From Marinomonas profundimaris (GTDB lineage: Bacteria; Pseudomonadota; Gammaproteobacteria; Pseudomonadales; Marinomonadaceae), in contig NZ_AYOZ01000045.1 of assembly GCF_000508165.1 (NCBI RefSeq), positions 1 to 64,000 on the forward strand: a stretch of DNA of 64,000 nt, read 5' to 3'. This document shows positions 9,720 to 18,155 of this stretch, piece after piece; position 1 is the stretch's first letter, and the number at the start of each line of letters is the position of its first letter. A program made the translations under genes and the position numbers. The notes beneath the pieces are model-generated. The model did not search any database. It was given only the letters and a program-made list of their open reading frames with translations, and had not been told where the DNA came from.

Positions 9720-10982
9720 ATGCAAAGCGAGAACGGTTTCTACGGGCAATACGGTGGCAGTTACATTCCTGAAATTCTTTATTCGAGCCAACAGCAAATT
9801 TTACATGCGTTCGAAGAAGCCAAAAATGACCCAACCTTTCTCGCTGAGCTACACAAACAATGGCAGCAATTTTCTGGCCGCCCTACGCCGCTAACCTATT
9901 GTGCAAACCTAACGGAACACTTTGGTGGCGCACAGATTTACCTAAAACGTGAAGACTTAAACCACAGTGGCGCGCACAAGATGAACAACGTGATTGGCCA
10001 AGGCTTATTGGTCAAACGCATGGGTAAAAAACGTGTGATTGCAGAAACAGGTGCCGGACAACACGGCATCGCTACAGCACTTGTTGCCGCGCGTTTAGGC
10101 CTAGAATGTACCATTTACATGGGCGCGAAAGACATAGAACGCCAATACCCCAATGTATTTTGGATGAAGCAGTTAGGCGCAACGGTTGTCCCAGTCACGA
10201 CTGGTGCACAAACCCTACGCGATGCATTAGACGAAGCCTTGCGCGACTGGTCTTCCAGCCACGAAGACAGCCATTATTTGATTGGTACATCTTGTGGCTG
10301 CGCACCGTTTCCTGAAATGGTGGCGTTTTTCCAGTCTGTTATTGGTGACGAAGTACGCGAGCAAAGTGTGGCGCAATTTGGTCAGTTTCCAGATCGTTTA
10401 TACGCTTGTGTTGGCGGTGGCTCGAACGCTTGCGGCTTGTTCCTACCTTTCCTAGATGACAAAGAAGTGGAAATGGTGGGCGTAGAAGCCGGCGGCAAAG
10501 GTTTAGAGCTTGGCGAGCACTCTATCCGCCTATCTCATAACCTCGGCCAACCAGGCATTGCACAAGGTTTTGCGACCATGTTCTTGCAAGACCAAGCCGG
10601 TCAATTGCAAGAAACACACTCTATCGCTGCTGGTTTGGACTACGTTGGCGTTTCGCCCATCATTGCGCACCTTGCCGAAACCGGTCGCATTAAAATGACC
10701 TATGCGATGGACGATGAGGTGATTGCTGCGTGTACGTTATTGCTGAAAAAAGAAGGCATTATTCCCGCGTTAGAATCGTCTCATGCGTTGGCAGGCGCGT
10801 TTAAAGACGCTCCGAATTTACCCAAAGATTCGAAGATTGTGATCAACCTTTCTGGCCGTGGCGACAAAGACATCTTCAACGTCGCGAAAGCCGTGCAAGA
10901 CGAAACCTTTCCTCAGTTCTTAACCGATTACCTTGCGGCTTACTCAACCAGCCACGCAGATCATCAGGAGCAAAACGCATGA
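9720..10982 (+). CDS. trpB: Tryptophan synthase beta chain
   Basis: 420-residue PLP enzyme that condenses indole with serine. The PLP-lysine motif HSGAHKMNNVIGQ lies near residue 83, the catalytic Glu region AETGAGQHG near 108, the phosphate loop VGGGSNA near 230, and the C-terminal SGRGDKD is conserved. It is a normal-length TrpB1. The conserved HTGAHKIN is slightly altered (HSGAHKMN). AAGAGG lies 10 nt before the ATG. It overlaps trpA by 4 nt. No other trp genes are nearby, so this may be a second copy or a detached trpBA pair. Confidence 0.93.
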   Translation: MQSENGFYGQYGGSYIPEILYSSQQQILHAFEEAKNDPTFLAELHKQWQQFSGRPTPLTYCANLTEHFGGAQIYLKREDLNHSGAHKMNNVIGQGLLVKRMGKKRVIAETGAGQHGIATALVAARLGLECTIYMGAKDIERQYPNVFWMKQLGATVVPVTTGAQTLRDALDEALRDWSSSHEDSHYLIGTSCGCAPFPEMVAFFQSVIGDEVREQSVAQFGQFPDRLYACVGGGSNACGLFLPFLDDKEVEMVGVEAGGKGLELGEHSIRLSHNLGQPGIAQGFATMFLQDQAGQLQETHSIAAGLDYVGVSPIIAHLAETGRIKMTYAMDDEVIAACTLLLKKEGIIPALESSHALAGAFKDAPNLPKDSKIVINLSGRGDKDIFNVAKAVQDETFPQFLTDYLAAYSTSHADHQEQNA

Positions 10983-11797
10983 GCCAGTTAGCCGCTTTTA
11001 TTGAAGAAAAAAAGAGTGTTAAAGTGAAGCGTCAACAAAAGCCAATTTTGTCTATGACGCACGTGGTTTATGGCTACCCAACGGTTCAAGACAGTCTGGA
11101 TTGGATGAAACGCTTAATGCAAGAAGGCGTGGATTTCATCGAAGTGCAATTTCCTTTTTCTGACCCTGTGGCCGATGGCCCAAGTATTGTCGCGGCGTGT
11201 CATAAAGCATTAGAGCAAAAGCTGGACGTGGAAACCTGCTTATCTCAATTAGGCAAACTAGCGAAAGGCTTTCCTGAAAGCCGCATCGTATTGATGAGTT
11301 ATCTCAATCCTATGTATCGTTTTGGATTAGACAAACTGGCCAAACGCGCGGCCGAAGAAAATATTCTAGGCTTGATCCTACCGGATCTACCCATTGAACA
11401 AGCGGCAACCTACCAAGCGGCGTGTAAAGCCCATAACATTGATCCAGTATGGTTGGTCACTCCCGTCACACCGCCAGAACGATTGGCCATGTTAGCAAGC
11501 CAAGCCAGCGGCTTCCTGTATTGTGTGGCTCGCTCTGGCGTAACGGGGCATTCTGTCCATGAAAACAAAAGCCATGAAAGCAAAGCCAAACAGACGTCAC
11601 TGGATGATTATTTGGCACAAATAAAGCAACACGCCAGCGCACCAATGGGCGTCGGGTTCGGTTTACGAGAACGAGCGCAAATCGAACAATTAATTGGCAA
11701 AGCCGACATCGCCATTCTTGGTTCTGCACTATTGGATGCGTACAACAAAGGCGGACAAGAAGAAGGCATTAAACTGATCAAAGACTTATTTCACTAA
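10979..11797 (+). CDS. trpA: Tryptophan synthase alpha chain, divergent
   Basis: 272-residue TIM barrel that cleaves indole-3-glycerol phosphate and feeds indole to TrpB. The catalytic Glu (DFIEVQFPF, about residue 52) and Asp (SDPVADGPS, about 62) are conserved. The family motif ARSGVTG lies near 185 and the phosphate-binding GVGFGL and ILGSAL follow. Several usually constant segments differ: THVVYGYP replaces the common VTAGDP. This points to a diverged paralogue. The start overlaps the trpB stop (ATGA), giving translational coupling and a 1:1 complex. Confidence 0.88.
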   Translation: MSQLAAFIEEKKSVKVKRQQKPILSMTHVVYGYPTVQDSLDWMKRLMQEGVDFIEVQFPFSDPVADGPSIVAACHKALEQKLDVETCLSQLGKLAKGFPESRIVLMSYLNPMYRFGLDKLAKRAAEENILGLILPDLPIEQAATYQAACKAHNIDPVWLVTPVTPPERLAMLASQASGFLYCVARSGVTGHSVHENKSHESKAKQTSLDDYLAQIKQHASAPMGVGFGLRERAQIEQLIGKADIAILGSALLDAYNKGGQEEGIKLIKDLFH

Positions 11798-11828
11798 GTT
11801 CATTATCAAAATCCACAGTAAATATGGC

Positions 11829-11887
11829 TTGAAACACCGCAGTACTGAATATATGATTCGTATATATTTCATATACGGATCATATAT
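11829..11887 (+). promoter_or_regulatory. Promoter with 39-bp palindromic operator of the parD-like/map operon
   Basis: TTGAAA (11829-11834), 17 nt, TATGAT (11852-11857) is a near-consensus sigma70 promoter. The -10 lies in the left arm of an inverted repeat: 11849-11865 (ATATATGATTCGTATAT) and 11871-11887 (ATATACGGATCATATAT). The arms match at 16 of 17 positions around ATTTC, and the repeat ends one base before the ATG. It covers the -10, the start point and the leader, as expected for an autoregulatory operator of an antitoxin-like protein. Confidence 0.7.
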
Positions 11888-11888
11888 C

Positions 11889-12095
11889 ATGGGTATTATC
11901 AAAATTTCCGACGACCTTCACGACGACATTCGCAAAAGCTGTCACGTTATGTCTCGCTCTATCAACGCTCAAGCCGAATTCTGGATGAAGATGGGACGCT
12001 TGGCGGAACTCCATCCTAACCTCACCTTTCCCGAACTAATCGCACAAGAACTGGCCAATGCGAACCACGAAGAACCATTAAAGGTCGTGAAATAG
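11889..12095 (+). CDS. ParD-like family protein (antitoxin-like)
   Basis: 68-residue protein beginning MGIIKISDDLHDDIRKSC, with the SRSINAQAEFW segment typical of the ParD_like family (ribbon-helix-helix type). Longer in-frame starts (ATG 11853, TTG 11829) lie inside the promoter palindrome, so the ATG at 11889 is preferred. No toxin gene adjoins. The partner is a methionine aminopeptidase gene 1 nt downstream. Members of this family are often seen beside such aminopeptidases. It probably binds the palindrome just upstream (inference). Confidence 0.82.
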   Translation: MGIIKISDDLHDDIRKSCHVMSRSINAQAEFWMKMGRLAELHPNLTFPELIAQELANANHEEPLKVVK

Positions 12096-12096
12096 C

Positions 12097-12870
12097 ATGC
12101 AAGTACAGATTAAAAGCGCAGATGAAATAGAATTAATGCGCACATCAGGGAAGCTGCTAGCCGAGGTCTTTCACATGTTAGACGGCTTCGTAAAAGAAGG
12201 CGTATCGACTTTAGAAATCAACGACAAAGTTGAAGACTTCATTCGCCATGAACTGAACGCAAGACCTGCAAGCCTAGGGCAATACGATTATGGATTTTCC
12301 CTAAACTCATCTATAAACGAAGTCGTCTGCCACGGCGTTCCAAGTGACAACCAAAGACTCAAAGCAAAAGACATTATTAACCTGGACATCACGCTTGAGA
12401 AAAATGGCTTTATTGCCGATTCAAGCAAAATGTATGTTATGAGCGCCGCCAACCCCATCGCCAAACGCTTAGTGAAAACCACTTATGAAGCCATGTGGGC
12501 AGGCATAAAGAAAGTAAAACCAGGCGCAACATTAGGCGACATTGGCGCCGCCATTCAAACGCTCGCCGAGGGCAAAGGCTATTCCGTCGTAAAAGAATAT
12601 TGTGGCCACGGCATAGGTCGAGAAATGCACGAAGAGCCTCAAGTGTTGCATTATGGCAAAGCAGGAACGGGACTTGTTTTGAAAGAAGGTATGACGTTTA
12701 CCATTGAGCCAATGATCAACCAAGGCAAAGCCAAGACCAAAACAAAGAAAGACGGCTGGACCGTTGTCACCGCTGACAAAAAACTCTCGGCTCAATGGGA
12801 ACACACGATTTTGGTCACAAAAACAGGTTACGAAGTACTAACACTCAGGGAGGAAGAAACAACAAACTAA
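12097..12870 (+). CDS. map: Type I methionine aminopeptidase
   Basis: 257-residue cytosolic metalloenzyme that removes N-terminal Met from new proteins. The metal ligands are all visible: Asp in NLDIT (about 96), Asp in IADSSK (about 107), His in GHGIGREMHEE (about 170), Glu in FTIEPMIN (about 203) and Glu in QWEHT (about 235). The substrate His in VCHGVP is also present. It starts 1 nt after the ParD-like gene and has no promoter of its own, so it is probably an accessory copy under that gene's control. The main map gene is usually next to rpsB, which is not here. Confidence 0.92.
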   Translation: MQVQIKSADEIELMRTSGKLLAEVFHMLDGFVKEGVSTLEINDKVEDFIRHELNARPASLGQYDYGFSLNSSINEVVCHGVPSDNQRLKAKDIINLDITLEKNGFIADSSKMYVMSAANPIAKRLVKTTYEAMWAGIKKVKPGATLGDIGAAIQTLAEGKGYSVVKEYCGHGIGREMHEEPQVLHYGKAGTGLVLKEGMTFTIEPMINQGKAKTKTKKDGWTVVTADKKLSAQWEHTILVTKTGYEVLTLREEETTN

Positions 12871-12873
12871 TGC

Positions 12874-13791
12874 TTACACCACCGCAGCCCAGCGACTTTC
12901 CATAAAATCAATAAATACGCGCATTTTATTGGGCATAAAGCGCATTGCCAGAAACTGCATGTGAATACCGCCCTGAAAATCGCTGTTAAGCTGCCAATCA
13001 TTTAATACTTGAACCACGTCCCCTTTCTCTAACGATTCTCGTACCACGAAGTCGGGAAAAGGGGCGATACCAAACCCTTGCCTCACCCCTCTTAAGCGCA
13101 TTTCAGCATCGTTATTAATATAACGACCATCAACTGTGATCACCGACTTACGCTCACCTTGCGTAAAGGACCAAATGTTGTCGCCATCAAAAAAACCGAG
13201 CGGCAAACAAAGATGATCCAACAAGTCTTCTGGCGAATTCGGTGTGCCATGTTCCGCCACATATTCGGGGCTGGCGCAGAGTATGGAGCGAACCTTTCCC
13301 AGAGTTTTACAGACTAAATGTTCATGCGGCTTATCCGCCACATAAAACACCACATCGACATTCTGATAAGCCGGATCGACTCGCAAGTCGGTTACTTGGA
13401 CTTGCAACGACACAGCAGGATACAAGGCCATAAATTCCAGTAACAAAGGCTCTAAAACCTGTTTAGCAAATGCGTCTGGTGCCGCAATCCGCAAGCGCCC
13501 TTTTGCTTCTGTTGCCTCACTTTCAGACGCGACGACAGCTTCTTTCGCGCTGTCTAGCATTTGGCGACATTGCTCGTAAACCGCGACTCCGACCAAGGTT
13601 GTGGTTTGGCGTCGTGTCGTGCGCTCGATTAACACCGCCGATAACGCGCTCTCAATTCTCGACACCTGTCGACTGACACCAGATGGTGTTACACCGAGCC
13701 TTTTGGCGGCTTTTGTAAAACTTCCTGTTTCCACCACAGCGACAAAGGCCGCCATGTCGGGCAATAAAGCGATCAATTCATTTGTGTTCAT
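12874..13791 (-). CDS. LysR family transcriptional regulator
   Basis: 305 residues. The N-terminal winged HTH (about 12-70; AAFVAVVETGSFTKAAKRLGV then TPSGVSRQVSRIE) is followed by a LysR effector domain (about 95-300). It is divergent from the EamA transporter gene across a 94-nt gap and is a likely regulator of it. The stop lies 3 nt from the convergent map stop. Confidence 0.93.
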   Translation of the reverse strand: MNTNELIALLPDMAAFVAVVETGSFTKAAKRLGVTPSGVSRQVSRIESALSAVLIERTTRRQTTTLVGVAVYEQCRQMLDSAKEAVVASESEATEAKGRLRIAAPDAFAKQVLEPLLLEFMALYPAVSLQVQVTDLRVDPAYQNVDVVFYVADKPHEHLVCKTLGKVRSILCASPEYVAEHGTPNSPEDLLDHLCLPLGFFDGDNIWSFTQGERKSVITVDGRYINNDAEMRLRGVRQGFGIAPFPDFVVRESLEKGDVVQVLNDWQLNSDFQGGIHMQFLAMRFMPNKMRVFIDFMESRWAAVV

Positions 13792-13795
13792 GGGT

Positions 13796-13815
13796 CATAA
13801 GTATTTTGATTTATG
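13796..13815. promoter_or_regulatory. Candidate LysR-type binding site
   Basis: Interrupted palindrome CATAA-N10-TTATG in the intergenic space between the divergent lysR and transporter genes, directly upstream of the lysR start. The form fits LysR recognition sites. It is short and AT-rich, so it could be chance. Confidence 0.3.
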
Positions 13816-13885
13816 AAGCAATTATCATACATCAACGCATCAGTTAACCTAGCTTTTTATTCCACCCAAACACCTGCGAGAACAC

Positions 13886-14791
13886 ATGAAAGCACAAACA
13901 TTTAACAACCCAACTCTTTTCAACCGACTTCCTGTCGCCGAAATATCGTTGCTTTTAACCGCCTTTTTTTGGGGAACCAGTTATGGCATCACAAAAGAAG
14001 CGTTGGTATATACCTCCGTCCTCGCCTTTATTGTGATTCGGTTCGGCTTAACATCACTTTTATTAATGCCTTTATATTGGCGAGAAACACGCAAAGGACA
14101 GACTAAAGACTGGAAGTACGCCCTGCCAACTGGCGCTATTTTACTCTGCATTTTTCTCGCTGAGACCTATGGCGTTTTCCACACAACCGCATCTAAAGCG
14201 GCATTCCTGATCAGCCTTTGTGTCTTAATGACACCTTTTGTAGAAGCGATCACAGCAAAACGATGGCCGAGCAAAAACATATTAGGGTGCGCATTATTGT
14301 CAGTGGTCGGCGTGCTGTTACTGACACAGAAAAACATTGGCTGGATGGTCTTTAATATTGGCGATTATTTCATTTTGTTGGCCGCATTTTTACGCGCTTG
14401 CATGGTCGTCACGACGAAGGTGTTATTGGATGGCAAGCGTCTGTCGCCGTTGAGCACGACCAGCCTGCAAGCTAATGTGGTCACGCTGGGTGCCTTGGTT
14501 ATTTTCTTCGCGGGTGACATTCAGGTAACCGAATTGTTTCCAACGGAATCGTCTTTCTGGCTGGCGGCGTTTTATCTTGCTCTTTTTTGTACTGTCTTTG
14601 CACTCTTCGCGCAAAACTATGGCGTTAAACACACAACGCCATCGCGCGTTGCTTTACTTACTGGGTCAGAACCCGCCTTCGGCGCGCTATTTGCTTTTTA
14701 TTGGTTGGGCGAGTCATTGAGCGAAGTGCAATTGATGGGTGGGGGTTGTATTTTGGTGGCGACGTTAATAGCTTCTATGTCGAGAAGATAA
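13886..14791 (+). CDS. EamA/DMT-superfamily transporter
   Basis: 301-residue inner-membrane protein with about ten hydrophobic segments arranged as two EamA repeats (about 18-145 and 160-295). The first repeat has the typical FFWGTSYGITKEAL start. The second ends with the GEPAFG-like segment GSEPAFGALFAFYWLGE. Such proteins usually export amino acids or other small metabolites, but the substrate cannot be read here. It is divergent from a LysR gene, the common arrangement for a substrate-induced exporter. It ends at a bidirectional terminator. Confidence 0.9.
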   Translation: MKAQTFNNPTLFNRLPVAEISLLLTAFFWGTSYGITKEALVYTSVLAFIVIRFGLTSLLLMPLYWRETRKGQTKDWKYALPTGAILLCIFLAETYGVFHTTASKAAFLISLCVLMTPFVEAITAKRWPSKNILGCALLSVVGVLLLTQKNIGWMVFNIGDYFILLAAFLRACMVVTTKVLLDGKRLSPLSTTSLQANVVTLGALVIFFAGDIQVTELFPTESSFWLAAFYLALFCTVFALFAQNYGVKHTTPSRVALLTGSEPAFGALFAFYWLGESLSEVQLMGGGCILVATLIASMSRR

Positions 14792-14799
14792 GAAACACA

Positions 14800-14835
14800 A
14801 AAAAAGGGTAAGTTCCAAAGAACTTACCCTTTTTT
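14800..14835. terminator. Bidirectional terminator between EamA gene and csp
   Basis: A 16-bp perfect stem (A6-GGGTAAGTTC with GAACTTACCC-T6) and a 4-nt CAAA loop, between the convergent EamA and cold-shock genes. A T run on either strand makes it work in both directions. Confidence 0.9.
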
Positions 14836-14857
14836 AAAATTCTTAGTATCTAACGAA

Positions 14858-15067
14858 TTAGATAGCTTTGATGTTTTCTGCTTGTGGGCCTTTTTGGCCT
14901 GCAGTAACAACGAACTCAACTTGTTGGCCTTCAGCCAAAGTTTTGAATCCATCGCTTACGATCGCGCTGAAATGTGCGAAAACGTCTGGACCATTCTCTT
15001 GTTCGATGAAACCGAAACCTTTAGTTTCGTTGAACCACTTAACTGTACCTTTAACTGTATTAGACAT
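14858..15067 (-). CDS. CspA-family cold shock protein
   Basis: 69-residue OB-fold single-strand nucleic-acid-binding protein. RNP1 (KGFGFIEQ, about 16-23) and RNP2 (VFAHFSAI, about 29-36) are intact. It acts as an RNA chaperone. The leader is long (about 147 nt if the TATAAT at 15221-15226 is its -10), which is usual for cold-regulated csp genes. AGGTGA lies 8 nt before the ATG. It stands alone and ends at a strong bidirectional terminator. Confidence 0.95.
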   Translation of the reverse strand: MSNTVKGTVKWFNETKGFGFIEQENGPDVFAHFSAIVSDGFKTLAEGQQVEFVVTAGQKGPQAENIKAI

Positions 15068-15226
15068 AAATAATCACCTAGATTTTAACTAGCCTTTAAT
15101 AGGCTGGAATTGCAAAAAAAATAGACTGGCACTTAGAAACTTCAGAACGACGATTTATGAATAAAGCAACGTATAGCAGAGTTTTTAATTAGAGACTTCT
15201 TTCTGGCTTGAAGCTCGCATATTATA
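15068..15226 (-). promoter_or_regulatory. csp leader and candidate promoter
   Basis: On the minus strand a TATAAT hexamer (15226-15221) lies about 153 nt before the csp ATG, leaving a long transcribed leader as in other csp genes. No convincing -35 is seen. The remainder up to 15357 shows no supportable gene and carries the promoter side of the next, divergent gene. Confidence 0.4.
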
Positions 15227-15357
15227 GACATATCAACTGGATAGATAGTTTTATTTGAGTTAGTGATTAAAAGACGCCTTATCCGTTCACTTTCCCTTAC
15301 TGAAATCGCCCTTTCCAGTCTCACGAGTATCCAAACACGACTAGGTGAAAATGTACT

Positions 15358-15906
15358 ATGGTTACATTGATGATTCGATATGTTTTTTTACTATTTGTCA
15401 GCAGCACCATCAGCTTGGCGTATGCCAATGATCTAATCACCTACGGGAAAGCGTGTTTAGTAAAAGAAAATAGGCTCAACCAAGCCAAGATCAAACTAGA
15501 GAATTTATCGCGACGCACTAACGACGCTCAAATCGAATCCAATCAGGCATGGCAGACCATAAAACACTACAAAACCGCCAAAGCACAATTAGAGACATCG
15601 ATGACAGAATGCACTCAAACCACACCAAACAGCGCCTATTGCCATCAAGTTCGCCTGCGCTATAACGAACTAACCTATCGTATTGAGAATGCAAAAGCGG
15701 ACGCGCCAGAAGGACTTTATCATCCTGACGGTTCAAGCAACGATGTTGAAATAACAAAAGCAAACTTCAAACAACGACATGACACCTTTATCGCGTTATG
15801 CCGAGACTCCGACACGCATTACGCCTTGCTGCAAGACCCCAATGCGTATGCTGCCGTCTGTTCAAGTGACGCGGCAAGACAATCTGTCACCTGTTCTCTT
15901 TTCTAA
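15358..15906 (+). CDS. Hypothetical secreted protein
   Basis: 182 residues with a clear signal peptide (cleavage probably after ISLAYA, about residue 23). The mature part is hydrophilic and helical with about six Cys, consistent with disulfides in the periplasm. A central Lys/Glu/Asn-rich region (about 35-90) may form a coiled coil. The ATG at 15358 is used; another in-frame ATG is at 15370. I do not recognise a domain. It is convergent with the lipocalin gene. Confidence 0.7.
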   Translation: MVTLMIRYVFLLFVSSTISLAYANDLITYGKACLVKENRLNQAKIKLENLSRRTNDAQIESNQAWQTIKHYKTAKAQLETSMTECTQTTPNSAYCHQVRLRYNELTYRIENAKADAPEGLYHPDGSSNDVEITKANFKQRHDTFIALCRDSDTHYALLQDPNAYAAVCSSDAARQSVTCSLF

Positions 15907-15942
15907 TCGGCGGTTTTGATCGACCAGTATTTAGATGAACGG

Positions 15943-16470
15943 CTATTTCGCTGCCATGCCGTCTTGCACAACAATGACCAGTTTGTCCATTTCAAACCCT
16001 AACCGCTCCGCTTCCGCTAACAAGCGTTTTTTCACATTACTTGGCATGGTCGGTGTTCGTGAAAGCAGCCAGAAGAAGTCTCGATTCGGCCCTGAAACCA
16101 TGGCGTATTGATAGTTCTCTTTGTCCAATTCAAAAATGACATACGCGCCATAAAATGGGCCAAAAAACGACACTTTCAAATGCCCAACATCCGATGAGTT
16201 TACAAAATAAGCGCGCCCTTTGGCCTCGCGCCATTCTTTATCGTCCGCTGAATACCCACTGTTGATTACCGCGACACCGCCATCGTCACGCATCGAATAG
16301 GTTGCTGTCACATTCGACAAACCTTCTTCAAACGCATGATCTTGCCGCGCGATTTCATACCATGTGCCTAAATAGCGTTCTAATTGAAATTGTGTGACGG
16401 GATTAATGTTTTTAGGGGCGCTGGTACAACCCACTAAGAGTATCGACATAATCCAAACGAGGTATTTCAT
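15943..16470 (-). CDS. blc: Lipocalin Blc, outer-membrane lipoprotein
   Basis: 175 residues. The signal peptide ends in lipobox LVGC (Cys at about 15), so the protein is lipid-anchored. The lipocalin signature YLGTWYEIAR lies near residue 33 and the later SGPNRDFFWLLSRTP segment is typical of bacterial Blc. It probably binds lysophospholipids or fatty acids in envelope maintenance. AGGAG is 6 nt from the ATG. It stands alone, divergent from the GH79 gene. Confidence 0.93.
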   Translation of the reverse strand: MKYLVWIMSILLVGCTSAPKNINPVTQFQLERYLGTWYEIARQDHAFEEGLSNVTATYSMRDDGGVAVINSGYSADDKEWREAKGRAYFVNSSDVGHLKVSFFGPFYGAYVIFELDKENYQYAMVSGPNRDFFWLLSRTPTMPSNVKKRLLAEAERLGFEMDKLVIVVQDGMAAK

Positions 16471-16653
16471 ACCGTTCTCCTCAATGTTCGATTCGTTTTA
16501 CCACTTAACACAACTGTCACACTCCTATTGCAGTCTATTAAGATCGTTTATCTGGGAACGCAAACTTTGTTTAGTAATAGATTAGTACACCCATGGCGTC
16601 ATGAAAGAAACCTAAGAAAGCAGAACAAAACGGTGTCCGTCACACTAAACAGT

Positions 16654-18048
16654 ATGACGCCAATAACAAAAGTTGACCCTAGATTTCTTTCTTTTTCCAT
16701 CGACATCTCTGTATTGGCTGGCGGTTATTGGTGGGAAGGCAGTAAAGGCACACAACGAGGTCTAGGAACCGAGCGTGTTGAACCATTGGATTTGAATCAA
16801 CCCAAACTGGATTTGCTAATCAGAGCACTGGGCCCAGCTTACGTGCGAGTTGGTGGGTCTGAAGCCGACAAAATCCATTATTTCACCAGCCTTAATCCTC
16901 CTTCAACCACGCCTTCAGACGTCCTGACGCTGACACAAGGCATGTGGAATAACCTGCACAATTTTTGCCAGCGTCTCGATTTGTCGCTTATGTTTACGAT
17001 GAAGTACGGCTTATTTGAGCGAGGACAACACGGCATTTGGCAAGCTCACGAGGTGGAAGCGCTACTCAAATACTGCGATGCACATGGCCAGCGCATCGAC
17101 ATTATCGAACTTGGCAATGAACTCAACGCTTATTGGGCGTTTCACGGCTTCACTTCGCAACCCAGCGCAAAAAATCTCGCCAAAGACTATGACACCTTTA
17201 TCCGCTGCATCCGACAACACAGCCCGACCAGTAGAATCGCCGGTCCGGGCAGTGCTTTTTGGCCACGAATTGGCGAAGCCATCAAACCACTTAGCAATAT
17301 TTCATCCATTTTTTTGGCCAACTTAGAAGAGAAAATCGACATTGTGGATTGGCATTATTATCCCTTTCAAAGCAGTCGCTCACCGGTCAGAACCCGTGCG
17401 GCCACGATTGAAAACATCCTCTCTCCGAACTCGTTCAAAGATTTTGAAAAGTACTCAATGCAACTCGAAAAATGGCGCAACGACTACCAGCCAAATGCGC
17501 AACTCTGGACAGGCGAAACAGGCTCAGCCCAATGTGGCGGGCAAGCCAAATTATCCGACCGTTTTGTATCCTGCTTTTGGTGGGCAGATCAACTCGGACG
17601 AGGCGCCAAAATTGGCCAAAAAGTCATGGTGAGACAAAGCTTGATTGGTGGCGACTACGCGCTTATTCATCGACAAAGTTTGAAACCCAATCCAGATTAT
17701 TGGGTCAGCTGGTTATGGGGGAAACTCATGGGAGAGTGTGTTTTTTCTGTACAAAGCAACGACCCGTTCGTTCAGGTCTACTGCCATAGCGCCAAAAAAG
17801 AAGGCAAATGCACCCTGCTCATTATTAACATGTCGCCCAAGCCAAAAATCATGCATTGTCATGGCTTTGGCTCTAAGAAAAAACGTTTTGAAATCACCGC
17901 CGATTCGCTCACCTCTAAGAAAATCCGCATTAATGGCATTAAGCCAAAATTCAAGAAAGGCGACGTCAGGCTAAAAGACTTTCCCAAACTGTCCAAGCTC
18001 AACCTCGTCAGCCCCTACAGTATAAATTTCTGGTGCTTCACGGTGTGA
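16654..18048 (+). CDS. Heparanase-like glycoside hydrolase (GH79 family)
   Basis: About 464 residues. The (beta/alpha)8 barrel resembles heparanase throughout: PRFLSFSIDISV near the start, AYVRVGGSEAD, the acid/base Glu in ELGNELNAYW, the nucleophile Glu in TGETGSAQCGG followed by SDRFVSCFWWADQLG, then VMVRQSL and NPDYWVSWLWGKLMG, and a C-terminal beta domain. The family removes beta-glucuronic acid-type residues from polysaccharides; the substrate here is unknown. I see no signal peptide from any candidate start (ATG 16654, GTG 16633, TTG 16528), which would leave it cytosolic, so the N-terminus is uncertain. It is monocistronic, between blc and the Fur-controlled fep operon. Confidence 0.82.
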   Translation: MTPITKVDPRFLSFSIDISVLAGGYWWEGSKGTQRGLGTERVEPLDLNQPKLDLLIRALGPAYVRVGGSEADKIHYFTSLNPPSTTPSDVLTLTQGMWNNLHNFCQRLDLSLMFTMKYGLFERGQHGIWQAHEVEALLKYCDAHGQRIDIIELGNELNAYWAFHGFTSQPSAKNLAKDYDTFIRCIRQHSPTSRIAGPGSAFWPRIGEAIKPLSNISSIFLANLEEKIDIVDWHYYPFQSSRSPVRTRAATIENILSPNSFKDFEKYSMQLEKWRNDYQPNAQLWTGETGSAQCGGQAKLSDRFVSCFWWADQLGRGAKIGQKVMVRQSLIGGDYALIHRQSLKPNPDYWVSWLWGKLMGECVFSVQSNDPFVQVYCHSAKKEGKCTLLIINMSPKPKIMHCHGFGSKKKRFEITADSLTSKKIRINGIKPKFKKGDVRLKDFPKLSKLNLVSPYSINFWCFTV

Positions 18049-18075
18049 ATGTAAACAACCTAGACAAAAGACAAT

Positions 18076-18122
18076 GAAAATGATTATCAATAGTATGAAA
18101 TTACCGTTCTCATCGATATAAT
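18076..18122 (+). promoter_or_regulatory. Fur box and promoter of fepBDGC
   Basis: Bases 18076-18094 (GAAAATGATTATCAATAGT) match the 19-bp Fur consensus at 14 positions. ATGAAA (18095-18100), 16 nt, then TATAAT (18117-18122) form the promoter. The Fur site abuts the -35, so iron-replete Fur would repress the importer. Confidence 0.7.
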
Positions 18123-18155
18123 AGCGCGTTCATATTGGTCTACAGGATTTCAGAC

